Shown: one piece after another, positions 6,679-13,669 of the stretch
Numbering within the stretch: position 1 is the first letter of the stretch
Layout of the letters: each line of letters starts with the position of its first letter
Position numbers and translations under genes: made by a program
From: Candidatus Njordarchaeum guaymasense
GTDB taxonomy: Archaea; Asgardarchaeota; Njordarchaeia; Njordarchaeales; Njordarchaeaceae
Assembly: GCA_030587605.1 (NCBI GenBank)
Contig: JAUQYT010000287.1
Coordinates: 1 to 23,458, forward strand
Length of the DNA stretch: 23,458 nt
Direction: 5' to 3'
The notes under the pieces: model-generated
Seen by the model: the letters and a program-made list of their open reading frames with translations, nothing else
What the model was told of the DNA's origin: nothing
Database searches by the model: none

Positions 6679-7482
6679 CTAGTCAGGCTGCTTGGGTAGC
6701 AGGTCGCGTAACTTTGCAGCTTTTCTTCCAGTTATTTCAACAGCTTTCAAGATCTCTTGTGAAGTAAATGTCCCTACGCCACCCTTCTGCGCTGCAACGA
6801 TATGTCCTTCTCGATTGGTAGCAAGTGTCAACCTACATTCCATGACACTTTCTTCTTCTACGGTGGGGTCTACTAGTATGTGATTGCCTATTTTGGCGAA
6901 AGTGACTGAAACCGACGCATCCTTCATTGGTAATGGTTCCTTCTCACTTTCGAGTTTCACTTCTTCCTCTTCCACGACAGCTTTAGGGATCTTGGTCGTC
7001 AGTAAAGAAGCCATAGCACCCAATTCAGACGCATCAAACAAGTTGCCGGAATGGTCTAGCACATACACGTCAACGAATATCACCCATACTTTCTTCCCAG
7101 GTATTAGACAGAGTTTCTTTAAGTCCACTGATTCAGATTCCCTGATGCCTCTGTCCACGACACGAGCCAATTCTATTGCCTCCTCATCAGGAGGACCCGG
7201 CTCAAACAACGGTGAGGCGCCTGCCGTAAACTCGGCATTCACGGTGAGTACTGCTCTGTCAGGTGTATCTGGGAATGGCGCCCCTATGTCGACCTTAACT
7301 CCCACCATTACCTTTGTGTCCCCCATTGTAACCAAGGCAGATCCCTCAGCTTTCTTGATGACATCAGTCTCGATCTTCACTTCTCTGATGTCTTCGAAAC
7401 CTCTATTGTCGACTCTTTTGCCTTTGCTGACGATCGACAATACGTAGTTGCGCTCTATTTCAGAAATGACTCTTTGTTCCAT
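6679..7482 (-). CDS. rrp42: Exosome complex component Rrp42
   Basis: An RNase PH-fold protein of 267 residues, the non-catalytic partner of Rrp41 in the hexameric exosome ring. Family features include GKRVDNRGFEDIREV near residue 22, the GSALVTMGDTKVMVGVK strand pair, PDRAVLTVNAEF, and VYVLDHSGNLFDASELGAMA near 140. The last is typical of Rrp42 and lacks the catalytic acidic arrangement of Rrp41. A charged insertion (VVEEEEVKLESEKEP) occupies the usual variable loop. The true start is the ATG at 7482, which overlaps the rrp41 stop (TGATG), giving strict coupling; a TTG just upstream would add one residue. Rrp42 contributes to the RNA-binding channel. Confidence 0.95.
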   Translation of the reverse strand: MEQRVISEIERNYVLSIVSKGKRVDNRGFEDIREVKIETDVIKKAEGSALVTMGDTKVMVGVKVDIGAPFPDTPDRAVLTVNAEFTAGASPLFEPGPPDEEAIELARVVDRGIRESESVDLKKLCLIPGKKVWVIFVDVYVLDHSGNLFDASELGAMASLLTTKIPKAVVEEEEVKLESEKEPLPMKDASVSVTFAKIGNHILVDPTVEEESVMECRLTLATNREGHIVAAQKGGVGTFTSQEILKAVEITGRKAAKLRDLLPKQPD

Positions 7483-8273
7483 CAATTCCTGTTTTCACTC
7501 TCCTCATTACTTTTCTTTTTTTCGTCCGAAGACACTTGTTCTCGAATCGTCTTGTACTTCTCCTTGATTGCCTCTCTCTGGAGTTCATATAATTGTCGAC
7601 ACCCTTGTTGCGCTAGTTCAAGCGATCTCTCAAATTCCTCCGGCGAGAAGATGCCATCCAGTTGAAGTAGGGTTATCTCATTCTTTCGCGGCATAATGGC
7701 AAGAGGCATGTCACCGCTCCCGTATTTATCTTCGACATCGTTGATGTCCAAGACTACCTTACCTTCCACTTTACCGGCCGCGCAAGCGACAACCAGATCC
7801 CGCATCGGGATACCTGCGTCAGCCAGCGCTAATGATGCAGCGGTAATGCTAGCACACCTCGTTCCGCCATCTGCCTGAAGTATCTGGATATAAACATCTA
7901 TTCCTGCACGGGGATATTCCTCAAGAAATATCGCCGGTTCAAGAGATTCTCTTATCACTTTGGATAGTTCTATTTCACGGCGACCCGGTGCTGGACTTTT
8001 TCTTTCTTCAACTGAAAAAGATGCCATCCGATACAAGCATCTTAAGAAACATCTGTCTGGAAGCGCGAGATGGCGAGGGTGTATCTCCCTGGGGCCATAA
8101 ACCGCAACTAGAATCTTGTTTTTTCCCTGCTCGATATAAGCAGAGCCGTCTGCTCTCTTTAGCAGACCTATCTCAAGCTTGACAGGTCTGAGTTCATCTA
8201 ACTTTCTTCCATCTGTTCTCAAACCATTATCATCGATGAGTCTTGTAGGAATTGATTGTTTTATTAAACTCAT
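7482..8273 (-). CDS. rrp41: Exosome complex exonuclease Rrp41
   Basis: The catalytic RNase PH-type subunit of the archaeal exosome: phosphorolytic 3'-5' RNA degradation and, in reverse, tail addition using nucleoside diphosphates. From the ATG the protein has 263 residues. RTDGRKLDELRPV (19-31) is the RNase PH opening. Arg98-Arg99 (APGRRE) fit the phosphate/RNA-binding arginines. Asp182 and Asp188 in VEDKYGSGDMPL are the catalytic acidic pair. The C-terminal tail (about 230-263) is a charged helix ending in a Lys/Ser/Glu-rich stretch. The ATG at 8273 shares a base with the rrp4 stop (TGATG). GGAGG lies about 12 bases upstream inside rrp4. Confidence 0.96.
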   Translation of the reverse strand: MSLIKQSIPTRLIDDNGLRTDGRKLDELRPVKLEIGLLKRADGSAYIEQGKNKILVAVYGPREIHPRHLALPDRCFLRCLYRMASFSVEERKSPAPGRREIELSKVIRESLEPAIFLEEYPRAGIDVYIQILQADGGTRCASITAASLALADAGIPMRDLVVACAAGKVEGKVVLDINDVEDKYGSGDMPLAIMPRKNEITLLQLDGIFSPEEFERSLELAQQGCRQLYELQREAIKEKYKTIREQVSSDEKKKSNEESENRN

Positions 8274-8983
8274 CAACTTCTCAATCCTCCCTTGCTAGCT
8301 ATTTCAGATCTAATCATTTCCTTTATTCGGTCAGTCAAACCCGAAGTGTGAGCCTCGCGTTCAATTCTACGTATGACTCTCACGACAAGGTCTTCGACCT
8401 CGAATTTTTCACCTGAGATCCAAACTCTTCCATTCTGTCCAACAAGTACCTTACACTTTGTTTCTTCTTTTATCATGCTTATCATAGATCCTCTTCGACC
8501 TATGAGACGGGGAATCTTGGCTGGCAACACATCAACTATAGTCCCACCTTTCAATTTTCCTAGACCCTTTTCTTTAGCATCTAAGTTTGGCTCACTGTTC
8601 CTGTCAAATTCGATGACCTTCGCGAAAACAGCGTCCCCAACGTCTAGATACCTCCTCAGATCGTCCATTACAACATCTGTTCTCCTCTTGAGGAAGTTAG
8701 ACGCTTGTAAGGTTGCATTATAGGGTGATTTGATGTCGAGTCTCCATGACGATAACGTAATGTTGACCACCTTTCCTATCACATCGTCACCACTCTTTGG
8801 GACATAACAGCCCTCGAGGGGCACTACCTGGATCAAATCCCCACTTACCTCGGCGAGTCCAACTATCGAAGCAAAAATCCTGTCTCCTTCCCAAAATGAA
8901 CCTGTTCCGATTCTGAATTTCTTTCCTTCGGCCAGCAACTCGCCCGGTACGACTATCTGGTGTTTCTGAAAACTAACACTCAC
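8273..8983 (-). CDS. rrp4: Exosome complex RNA-binding protein Rrp4
   Basis: The cap subunit of the exosome with three parts: an N-terminal domain (IVVPGELLAEGK and a Gly-rich strand, about 9-50), an S1 domain (GKVVNITLSSWRLDI through the KVIEF strand, about 65-130), and a KH domain containing PRLIGRRGSMISMI with the GxxG loop (GRRG). The caps select and thread RNA into the Rrp41-Rrp42 ring. I place the start at the GTG at 8983 because AGGGAGG lies eight bases upstream; the longer reading from a TTG at 9010 would translate through that SD. The mature length of 236 residues suits the family. Csl4, the alternative cap, is not in this window. Confidence 0.93.
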   Translation of the reverse strand: MSVSFQKHQIVVPGELLAEGKKFRIGTGSFWEGDRIFASIVGLAEVSGDLIQVVPLEGCYVPKSGDDVIGKVVNITLSSWRLDIKSPYNATLQASNFLKRRTDVVMDDLRRYLDVGDAVFAKVIEFDRNSEPNLDAKEKGLGKLKGGTIVDVLPAKIPRLIGRRGSMISMIKEETKCKVLVGQNGRVWISGEKFEVEDLVVRVIRRIEREAHTSGLTDRIKEMIRSEIASKGGLRS

Positions 8984-9033
8984 ACAATCAACCTCCCTTC
9001 TGTTTACCAACTAGTATTTTGACAACAAACAAT

Positions 9034-9753
9034 TTACAACGTCTTGACTTGTGCCTTTCCTTTAGTGAATTCGTTCACCCGCTCCATGAACTCTATACGT
9101 AGCCCTGCAGGTATTTCAACCACACAAATCCATGATCCGTCTTTCCCCCACTCGTCTTGGGATATTGTTCCGAATCTTTCGACAGCACTATACGCCTTAG
9201 CAGAGTAGGGCGCTGGAATCTTGACGGCTATTCTCGTTGTTTCCATCCTTATCGGCAAGATCGGTTTTAGTGCTTCAACTATCTCCTTCGCTTGTTCTTT
9301 CGCATCTCTAAATGGGTTGATGGAAACCTTAGCTTGCTCAATTGCAGCTTCGATCCTTGCAGGAGGGTGTGGAAGACCAGTCTGTGGATTCATGCAATTC
9401 CTGACTAGGATGTCGATTATCCTTTTCCTTTTCTCCTCGATCATCTTTCTTCTCTGCTCAGAAGTAAGCTGAACCTCACCATCTTTGATGATGATGGATG
9501 CGATCTTGAACACGTCATCAGTCTCGAAAGTAGCTTTCAACCTCTCTTCAGGAGCTTTTTTACCTCTATGGGCATCTTCAAATATGACATAGCCAACCAG
9601 AACATCTCTTATGTCAATGTTTCCACTTTTCTTGTAAGCCAACGCATTGTCCGGGTCGACCAAGACTTCGAACCTGTTGCCCTTGGCTTCTAGTCGTGCT
9701 ATCACGGCGTTCCCAAGGTCAACCCACTTCTCTCCCCGAATCGCCGTACCCAA
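9034..9753 (-). CDS. SBDS family ribosome maturation protein
   Basis: An archaeal homologue of Shwachman-Bodian-Diamond syndrome protein/Sdo1, 239 residues in three domains. The N-terminal FYSH domain contains NAVIARLEAKGNRFEVLVDP (residues 15-34) and the conserved DVLVGYVIFEDAHRGKKA region. The central helical domain includes LTSEQRRKMIEEKRKRIIDI and NPQTGLPHPPARIEAAI. The C-terminal ferredoxin-like domain includes PIRMETTRIAVKIP. In eukaryotes Sdo1 with Efl1 releases eIF6 from the 60S subunit; archaeal SBDS is thought to act similarly. The only start preserving the N-terminus is TTG at 9753 with a weak SD (GGACGG). A 54-base gap follows psmA. Confidence 0.94.
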   Translation of the reverse strand: MGTAIRGEKWVDLGNAVIARLEAKGNRFEVLVDPDNALAYKKSGNIDIRDVLVGYVIFEDAHRGKKAPEERLKATFETDDVFKIASIIIKDGEVQLTSEQRRKMIEEKRKRIIDILVRNCMNPQTGLPHPPARIEAAIEQAKVSINPFRDAKEQAKEIVEALKPILPIRMETTRIAVKIPAPYSAKAYSAVERFGTISQDEWGKDGSWICVVEIPAGLRIEFMERVNEFTKGKAQVKTL

Positions 9754-9807
9754 AGTAACTACCGTCCATTGAAGTTATCGATAAAACTAGAGTACTTACC
9801 GCGCAGC

Positions 9808-10533
9808 TTACTTCTTCACTTTCTCCATGTAGCTCTTGAGCTCATCTGGTGAAAGGTACTCAAGTTTCTTATTCTCTTTCTTTATTACCGCAACCTCAAC
9901 CTTGGAAGGATCAAACTCTTCCTCAATGATGTGTGAAAGGATTTTCAGTGCTAGTGTGATGCATTCTTCGAGTGCAATGTCATCTCTGTATTCCTTCTGT
10001 AGGATTTCCTTTGCTCCTTGTCCACCTGCTCCTATTGCCCCCGCTTTATAGCTCCAGTATGTTCCACTTGGGTCAGTCATGTACAAGTGGGTTCCTAAAC
10101 GGTCTACCCCAGCAATCAAAAGGGAAACACCAAAAGGACGTATTCCCGCGTGTTGAGTGCACCACTGCTTCAGATCGCCGATTTGCCTTGTCAGCGCCTC
10201 AATTCCGATGGGTTCGTCATATGTAAGTCTGTTAATCTGAGCGCTCGTTCTAGCTTGATCCACAAGAACCCGTGCGTCTGCAGTCAAACCAGCTATCGCT
10301 GCCCCAACATGATCATCGACCATGAACACTTTCTCAACGCTTTCAGGTTCCTGGATACTCAATACCCTTTTCTCAACAGCCAGCACTACTCCTTCACTGC
10401 TCTTTATGCCAATCGCCGTAGTTCCACGTCGTACGGCCTCTAGAGCGTACTCAACTTGAAACAGTCTCCCATCTGGACTGAACACCGTAATGGCACGGTC
10501 ATAACCAGTACCCGGCGGAGCAAACAAAGACAA
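9808..10533 (-). CDS. psmA: 20S proteasome alpha subunit
   Basis: The outer-ring subunit of the archaeal 20S proteasome, 241 residues. The alpha signature YDRAITVFSPDGRLFQVEYA (residues 11-30) is complete, with the YDR gate-closing residues, and is followed by the KR-containing strand (VLAVEKR). This Lys is part of the pocket that accepts the C-terminal HbYX tails of PAN/Cdc48 ATPases. SYKAGAIGAGGQGAKEIL is another alpha hallmark. It is catalytically inactive and gates the beta rings; no psmB or PAN gene is in this window. The start is TTG, either at 10533 (four bases after GGAGG) or at 10527 (ten bases after it). The upstream neighbours, a membrane protein and a JAMM protease, are unusual here. 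Confidence 0.96.
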   Translation of the reverse strand: MSLFAPPGTGYDRAITVFSPDGRLFQVEYALEAVRRGTTAIGIKSSEGVVLAVEKRVLSIQEPESVEKVFMVDDHVGAAIAGLTADARVLVDQARTSAQINRLTYDEPIGIEALTRQIGDLKQWCTQHAGIRPFGVSLLIAGVDRLGTHLYMTDPSGTYWSYKAGAIGAGGQGAKEILQKEYRDDIALEECITLALKILSHIIEEEFDPSKVEVAVIKKENKKLEYLSPDELKSYMEKVKK

Positions 10534-10626
10534 CTATCCTCCTAAACAATTAACCCTAGTGAGTTATTCGAGCGGAATTCAATTCATTAAACAGATTGCC
10601 ATGCAGAAAGGAAAGAAACCAACCAT

Positions 10627-10637
10627 TATTTTTATCT
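10627..10637 (-). promoter_or_regulatory. TATA-like box upstream of psmA
   Basis: The minus strand reads GAGATAAAAATAATGG in the 178-base gap between the membrane protein stop and psmA. A start about 25 bases downstream gives a leader of roughly 70 bases. Since the usual upstream neighbour Pop5 is separated from psmA here by a divergently oriented gene, psmA needs its own promoter, which supports this call. The rest of the gap shows no gene. Confidence 0.4.
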
Positions 10638-10711
10638 CTTTCCCTCCTCGCTTCTCCTCACAACATCGATGATTTTAAGTCCCCTAATTGAGCTTAAACA
10701 CATAAAACTAT

Positions 10712-11095
10712 TCATGAACGCTGGGCAAGGTGAACGTATAATACAAATGCAGAGCAGAGAAGAATAACTAACGAAACATATAAGAAGTCTCCGAAAATCA
10801 GGAAAGCAAAGATCCCTTCGACAACCATTAGGCTCAACACATCGAACCAACCCGAAACACCCCTTCCCATCTCCCTTCGATTAGCAACGGAAATCAAGAT
10901 TGCTGCATAGAACACTGCGAGAAGAATCATTGGCAAGATCATCAATACGGGCTGGGACCTGAAAGTAGTTTCCCATACAGAAGTTAACCTAAGATATATT
11001 ACAATGAGGACTGCTACGACCGCAATGGTAGTACAGAGCGCAATGCTTCTTATCATGAGCCTTCGCTCAGTATCAGCATAACCACCTTTGCTCAT
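10712..11095 (-). CDS. Unrecognised four-helix membrane protein
   Basis: I do not recognise this family. The protein is 127 residues from the ATG at 11095 (a GTG nine bases earlier is possible). Four hydrophobic segments are visible at about 16-37, 48-70, 83-102 and 104-123. A short charged N-terminus (SKGGYADTERR) and a central cytoplasmic-type loop (ANRREMGRG, about 72-80) separate two helical hairpins. There are no Cys pairs, His clusters or catalytic motifs. It diverges from the JAMM protease gene with 116 bases between the starts and lies upstream of psmA in the same direction. The overlapping minus-strand frame at 10632-10850 looks like a shadow. The membrane call is secure; the function is unknown. 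Confidence 0.7.
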   Translation of the reverse strand: MSKGGYADTERRLMIRSIALCTTIAVVAVLIVIYLRLTSVWETTFRSQPVLMILPMILLAVFYAAILISVANRREMGRGVSGWFDVLSLMVVEGIFAFLIFGDFLYVSLVILLCSAFVLYVHLAQRS

Positions 11096-11115
11096 TTGGA
11101 CCACGCGTTACCAGT

Positions 11116-11126
11116 TGTTTTACACT
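11116..11126 (-). promoter_or_regulatory. TATA-like box of the membrane protein gene
   Basis: The minus strand reads AAGTGTAAAACAAC about 25-30 bases before the ATG at 11095. This would give an almost leaderless transcript and agrees with the lack of a clear SD there. Confidence 0.3.
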
Positions 11127-11173
11127 TGACAAACGAGTGTTCAAGAAGATGCCTTTTCTGTCACCTCTACAAT

Positions 11174-11183
11174 GAGATAAATC
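11174..11183 (+). promoter_or_regulatory. TATA-like box of the JAMM protease gene
   Basis: GAGATAAATC lies about 30 bases before the ATG at 11212, where a TATA box would give a leader of only a few bases. No proper SD precedes this ATG, consistent with a nearly leaderless mRNA. Confidence 0.35.
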
Positions 11184-11211
11184 TTTCTAATTGATTAATT
11201 ACTAGACGGGG

Positions 11212-11649
11212 ATGGCTCACTTGACTAATGACAACATGAAACGAATCAAGTTGAATAGGGCACAATATGATGCCATGACAGGTCATGTTAAGAGTAACAT
11301 CCCAGAAGAAGCCTGTGGAATTCTCCTGGGGAGAATCCACAAAGACACAGCTTTGGTACAGGAAGTCAAGCCTATGCGTAACATTACCAGCTCTGAAAAC
11401 ATGTTTACCGTAGACCCCGAGGAGTTATTCAGGAATCTAATTAGAGCTGAATCCCTAGGGTTAGAGATGGTAGGAATTTACCATTCTCATCATATGAACC
11501 CCCATCCCTCAAGCATAGACTACGTTTACATGAAGCTCAATCCAGTAGTCTGGGTAATCTTCGGGATCTCGCGCACTGAAATTACAGGCGTGGCCGCATA
11601 CAGATGGCTTAATGGGAGAGTGACAAAAGTGGGACTCGAAGTTGGGTGA
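11212..11649 (+). CDS. JAMM/MPN+ family metalloprotease (Rpn11-like, M67)
   Basis: A compact 145-residue JAB/MPN domain. The zinc-site parts are visible: the catalytic Glu in IPEEACGILLG (Glu32 or Glu33), His91 and His93 in YHSHHMNPHPSSID, and Asp103. The usual pattern is H-x-H-x7-S-x2-D; here Ser100 and Asp103 are spaced H-x-H-x6-S-x2-D, one residue shorter, and the residue after the second His is His rather than Pro. Related archaeal enzymes cleave isopeptide bonds of ubiquitin-like SAMP modifiers, and Rpn11 and CSN5 are the eukaryotic counterparts. It has no extra domain. It sits about 0.7 kb from psmA, suggestive of a link with the proteasome, but this is inference; cysteine biosynthesis-type or other M67 roles remain possible. 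Confidence 0.85.
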   Translation: MAHLTNDNMKRIKLNRAQYDAMTGHVKSNIPEEACGILLGRIHKDTALVQEVKPMRNITSSENMFTVDPEELFRNLIRAESLGLEMVGIYHSHHMNPHPSSIDYVYMKLNPVVWVIFGISRTEITGVAAYRWLNGRVTKVGLEVG

Positions 11650-11684
11650 ACCGTATAGCTCTCCTTGCATGTGGAGAATGATCT

Positions 11685-11813
11685 GTGGGCTCGACATTTC
11701 TTCTAGAAAAAGGCATGATGAAGGAGAGGTCACTTCGTCGCGAGTGCATCATTGCTTGGATGCTCAGACTGGAGCGGCGGGATCATCCCTCGGTTATAAG
11801 AGTACTTAGTTGA
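11685..11813 (+). CDS. Possible small ORF of 42 residues
   Basis: A GTG at 11685, eight bases after TGGAG, opens a frame of 42 codons ending in TGA at 11811-11813, immediately next to the stop of the convergent Pop5 gene. The predicted peptide is basic and largely helical (LEKGMMKERSLRRECIIAWM in its middle). An internal ATG pair could also start it. It follows the JAMM gene on the same strand after 35 bases. The frame is short enough to occur by chance and I recognise no family; only the SD spacing and the exact fit into the gap argue for it. Confidence 0.22.
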   Translation: MGSTFLLEKGMMKERSLRRECIIAWMLRLERRDHPSVIRVLS

Positions 11814-12170
11814 TTACTTATCTCTTTCGGGTTGTCGTTTCTGATACTTCATGTATTTTCTTCTGGTTGCCCTGAGAGTTCCGCTGGTTCCCAAGATATG
11901 TGTCTCAACGTGATATCCAGAGATTTCGTCTACGGATAGAATTAGCTTTTTCATCTCCTCAACAGCGCTGTGAGGGACTATCCTTATGATTCCTTTTGAT
12001 CTTGCTGCATCATACTCGATGACATGAAACTTAGCTCTAAGATGCTCCTCAGCAGTTGACCTTTCCCTTAACCTGTTTAATATGGCTTTAATAAGTGACG
12101 ATTTGCTGTCATCAACCGGGGAAGTTTTGCTCACTTCGAATGCAATGTACCTGCGCCTTGTCCGTTTCAT
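11814..12170 (-). CDS. rnp2: Ribonuclease P protein component Pop5 (Rnp2)
   Basis: A 118-residue protein of the Pop5/Rpp14 family, an RNA-binding alpha/beta subunit of archaeal RNase P, which matures tRNA 5' ends. It begins with the typical MKRTRRRYIAFEV. It then contains a helix (SSLIKAILNRLRER), the strands KFHVIEYDAARSKGIIRI, and the closing ETHILGTSGTLRATRRKYM, where the SGT-x-R motif is characteristic. I start it at the ATG at 12170, preceded by GAGGAGTGGAAG; the ATG at 12188 lies before this SD. Pop5 works in a pair with Rpp30 (Rnp3), whose gene normally adjoins it, but no Rpp30 gene is present in this window. Confidence 0.88.
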   Translation of the reverse strand: MKRTRRRYIAFEVSKTSPVDDSKSSLIKAILNRLRERSTAEEHLRAKFHVIEYDAARSKGIIRIVPHSAVEEMKKLILSVDEISGYHVETHILGTSGTLRATRRKYMKYQKRQPERDK

Positions 12171-12225
12171 TGTTCTTCCACTCCTCATTTTTCACATATG
12201 ATTCCTTGGGCCTGTTTCTAGGGGA

Positions 12226-12237
12226 AGGCAATTGCCT
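12226..12237. repeat. Perfect 12-base palindrome upstream of Pop5
   Basis: AGGCAATTGCCT is its own reverse complement. It lies in the 151-base gap between the COG1325 stop and the Pop5 start, about 55 bases before the Pop5 ATG. This is the place where an Rpp30 gene would be expected. The rest of the gap has no ORF that looks real. It could be an operator or chance. Confidence 0.4.
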
Positions 12238-12321
12238 GGGATATCGACTCGGCGAAGGATTCAGCACGCAAAAGGTTGTGTTGAGGCATGAGCCAGAGAT
12301 TATCGTATCGGTGAAGTTAGC

Positions 12322-12777
12322 TCAGTGAATTAACCCCATTTCCTTGCAGGCATCCCTTATTCTGTCTCTCTTGGAAGTGTAACCGGAGAAGCGCAACACT
12401 AGTTTAATCGTATCATCATCTTGTCGCACTGACATTGCTCCTCTGTACGCCGCTTGCTTGTCAAATCTAAGATAGAGCTTGCCTGAATCATCAATTCTGC
12501 GCTCGATTTCCGTCCCGAGACGGGTCTTGTCGTCGTCAGAAACCTCTTGGACTAGCAATGAGAACGTGTCTTCGACTTCTTGTCTATTAGATAACTTTGC
12601 GCGGTAGATGATTATCGGGTTCTTAAAGTATCCCCTGACCGCCTCTTCCTTCACTTCGACTTTACTTCTGAAGTGCGCAGGTATCAGTGAGAATAGCGCC
12701 TTTAAGACTTTGCCTGGCTCCTCAGTGGCATGGCTGAAGACTTCCATGCTTATTTCTGTCACGTATGTGTCGCCCAA
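12322..12777 (-). CDS. COG1325 RNA-binding domain protein
   Basis: A 151-residue soluble protein of the archaeal COG1325 group, usually annotated as an exosome-associated or RNA-binding protein. Recognisable parts are YVTEISMEVFSHATEEPGKV (residues 5-24), with the His-Ala-Thr-Glu segment that opens the family, and KLYLRFDKQAAYRG (about 98-111), with the conserved Leu-Arg-x-Asp-Lys-Gln-x-Ala core. The function is not established; its steady location beside RNase P and exosome genes suggests RNA processing. The start is TTG (12777) with GAGGAG 12 bases upstream; an ATG at codon 11 would cut the first strand. It is 80 bases after eL15. Confidence 0.75.
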   Translation of the reverse strand: MGDTYVTEISMEVFSHATEEPGKVLKALFSLIPAHFRSKVEVKEEAVRGYFKNPIIIYRAKLSNRQEVEDTFSLLVQEVSDDDKTRLGTEIERRIDDSGKLYLRFDKQAAYRGAMSVRQDDDTIKLVLRFSGYTSKRDRIRDACKEMGLIH

Positions 12778-12857
12778 TGCTATCTATTACTCCTCTTCAC
12801 AGAATTTAGATTCCATTGAAAAAGTCAGAATTGCAGCGTGACAATAGGAGTCTACCA

Positions 12858-13448
12858 TTACTTCAAGCGGTGCCCATGCGCAAGTAGCGAAGGTCTTGCT
12901 TTCTCGGCACCTCTGCCTTTTCTTCTTAAGCCCCTCGACTTCCTTCCAGCGCTCGTCAGTCCCCTGAACACTCTTCTGCGATTTATGGGATTACATATCC
13001 AGTTGATATTGGGATCGCTCACGATTGAGGGGTGATGGGGATCAACCAGGACTACTTCATACCACTTGTATTTTCCATCTCTTGCCACGTAGTATGAGTT
13101 CAATACGGCAAGGTTTGGAAATCTTCTGGCAGCCTTTTCTTCTGCAACCCATCGTGAACTCCTGCTCAGCGTGATCTTGTTGACGCCGAGCTTCGTTGGT
13201 CTTCGCCCAGCAACAGGCCTGATTCTATTCAGTGATCCTCTCCTGATCCTGGCCCGGGCTATCACATAGCCCTGCTTGGCTTTGTATCCTAGTCTTCTAG
13301 CACGGTCAATTCTCGTTGGTCTCTCGGCCCGCGTGACCGTGGGTTCACGTCTCCACTTTATCAGGCGTTCCCACATTAAGCGTCTGTACTCAGGGTTAGT
13401 TTCACGTTCTCTCCACAGCTTATCGATGTGGTCATATATTGAGGTCAA
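12858..13448 (-). CDS. rpl15e: 50S ribosomal protein eL15
   Basis: A basic large-subunit protein. RLIKWRREPTVTRAERPTRI, RARRLGYKAKQGYVIARARI, RRPTKLGVNKITLSRSSRWV and LNSYYVARDGKYKWYEVVLV are classic eL15 blocks, ending in GRKSRGLRRKGRGAEKARPS. I prefer the TTG at 13448, with GGAG four bases upstream: it gives 196 residues beginning TSIYDHIDKLWRE, aligned with the usual Met-Tyr-x-Tyr-Ile-x-x-x-Trp opening. The ATG at 13505 would add 19 residues (MICQSTDQAEHQF...) that do not look like the family. It is the first gene of the superoperon as it stands here. Confidence 0.94.
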   Translation of the reverse strand: MTSIYDHIDKLWRERETNPEYRRLMWERLIKWRREPTVTRAERPTRIDRARRLGYKAKQGYVIARARIRRGSLNRIRPVAGRRPTKLGVNKITLSRSSRWVAEEKAARRFPNLAVLNSYYVARDGKYKWYEVVLVDPHHPSIVSDPNINWICNPINRRRVFRGLTSAGRKSRGLRRKGRGAEKARPSLLAHGHRLK

Positions 13449-13574
13449 TGCACTCCATCTCTGTGTGAACTGATGCTCTGCTTGATCCGTACTTTGACAA
13501 ATCATTGAGAACTTAAGTAAAAAACACTTCGTCGACTTGGCGACAACGTGATGTATAGGTTACTATTGTGAAAC

Positions 13575-13617
13575 ATTATTAAGGTTTTCTCTCATTCACC
13601 CAAACCTATTATAAATA
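13575..13617. promoter_or_regulatory. Divergent promoter region between eL15 and the dehydrogenase
   Basis: The plus strand has TTATAAATA at 13609-13617, a strong TATA box about 50-60 bases before the start-codon cluster of the 2-hydroxyacid dehydrogenase. The minus strand has CCTTAATAATG around 13575-13585 as a candidate for eL15. The 220-base region between the two coding starts shows nothing else I can name. Confidence 0.5.
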
Positions 13618-13669
13618 GATTCTAGAGTAATAGGTACAAACACAGTCAGGGCTCAATTCATAGGTGTTG

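Noticed and set aside
8373..8723. 116-residue plus-strand frame opposite Rrp4
   Set aside because: Antisense shadow of the S1/KH coding region.
10632..10850. 72-residue minus-strand frame with many Cys
   Set aside because: It overlaps the 3' part of the membrane protein gene in another frame and its composition looks random.
11722..11780. ATGATGA box C-like sequence after JAMM
   Set aside because: No CTGA at a suitable distance; the bases are better explained as codons of the possible small ORF or as chance.
12190..12320. Search for a tRNA or RNase P RNA in the gap beside Pop5
   Set aside because: No acceptor or T-arm pattern and no conserved RNase P core could be found on either strand; only a short palindrome is present.
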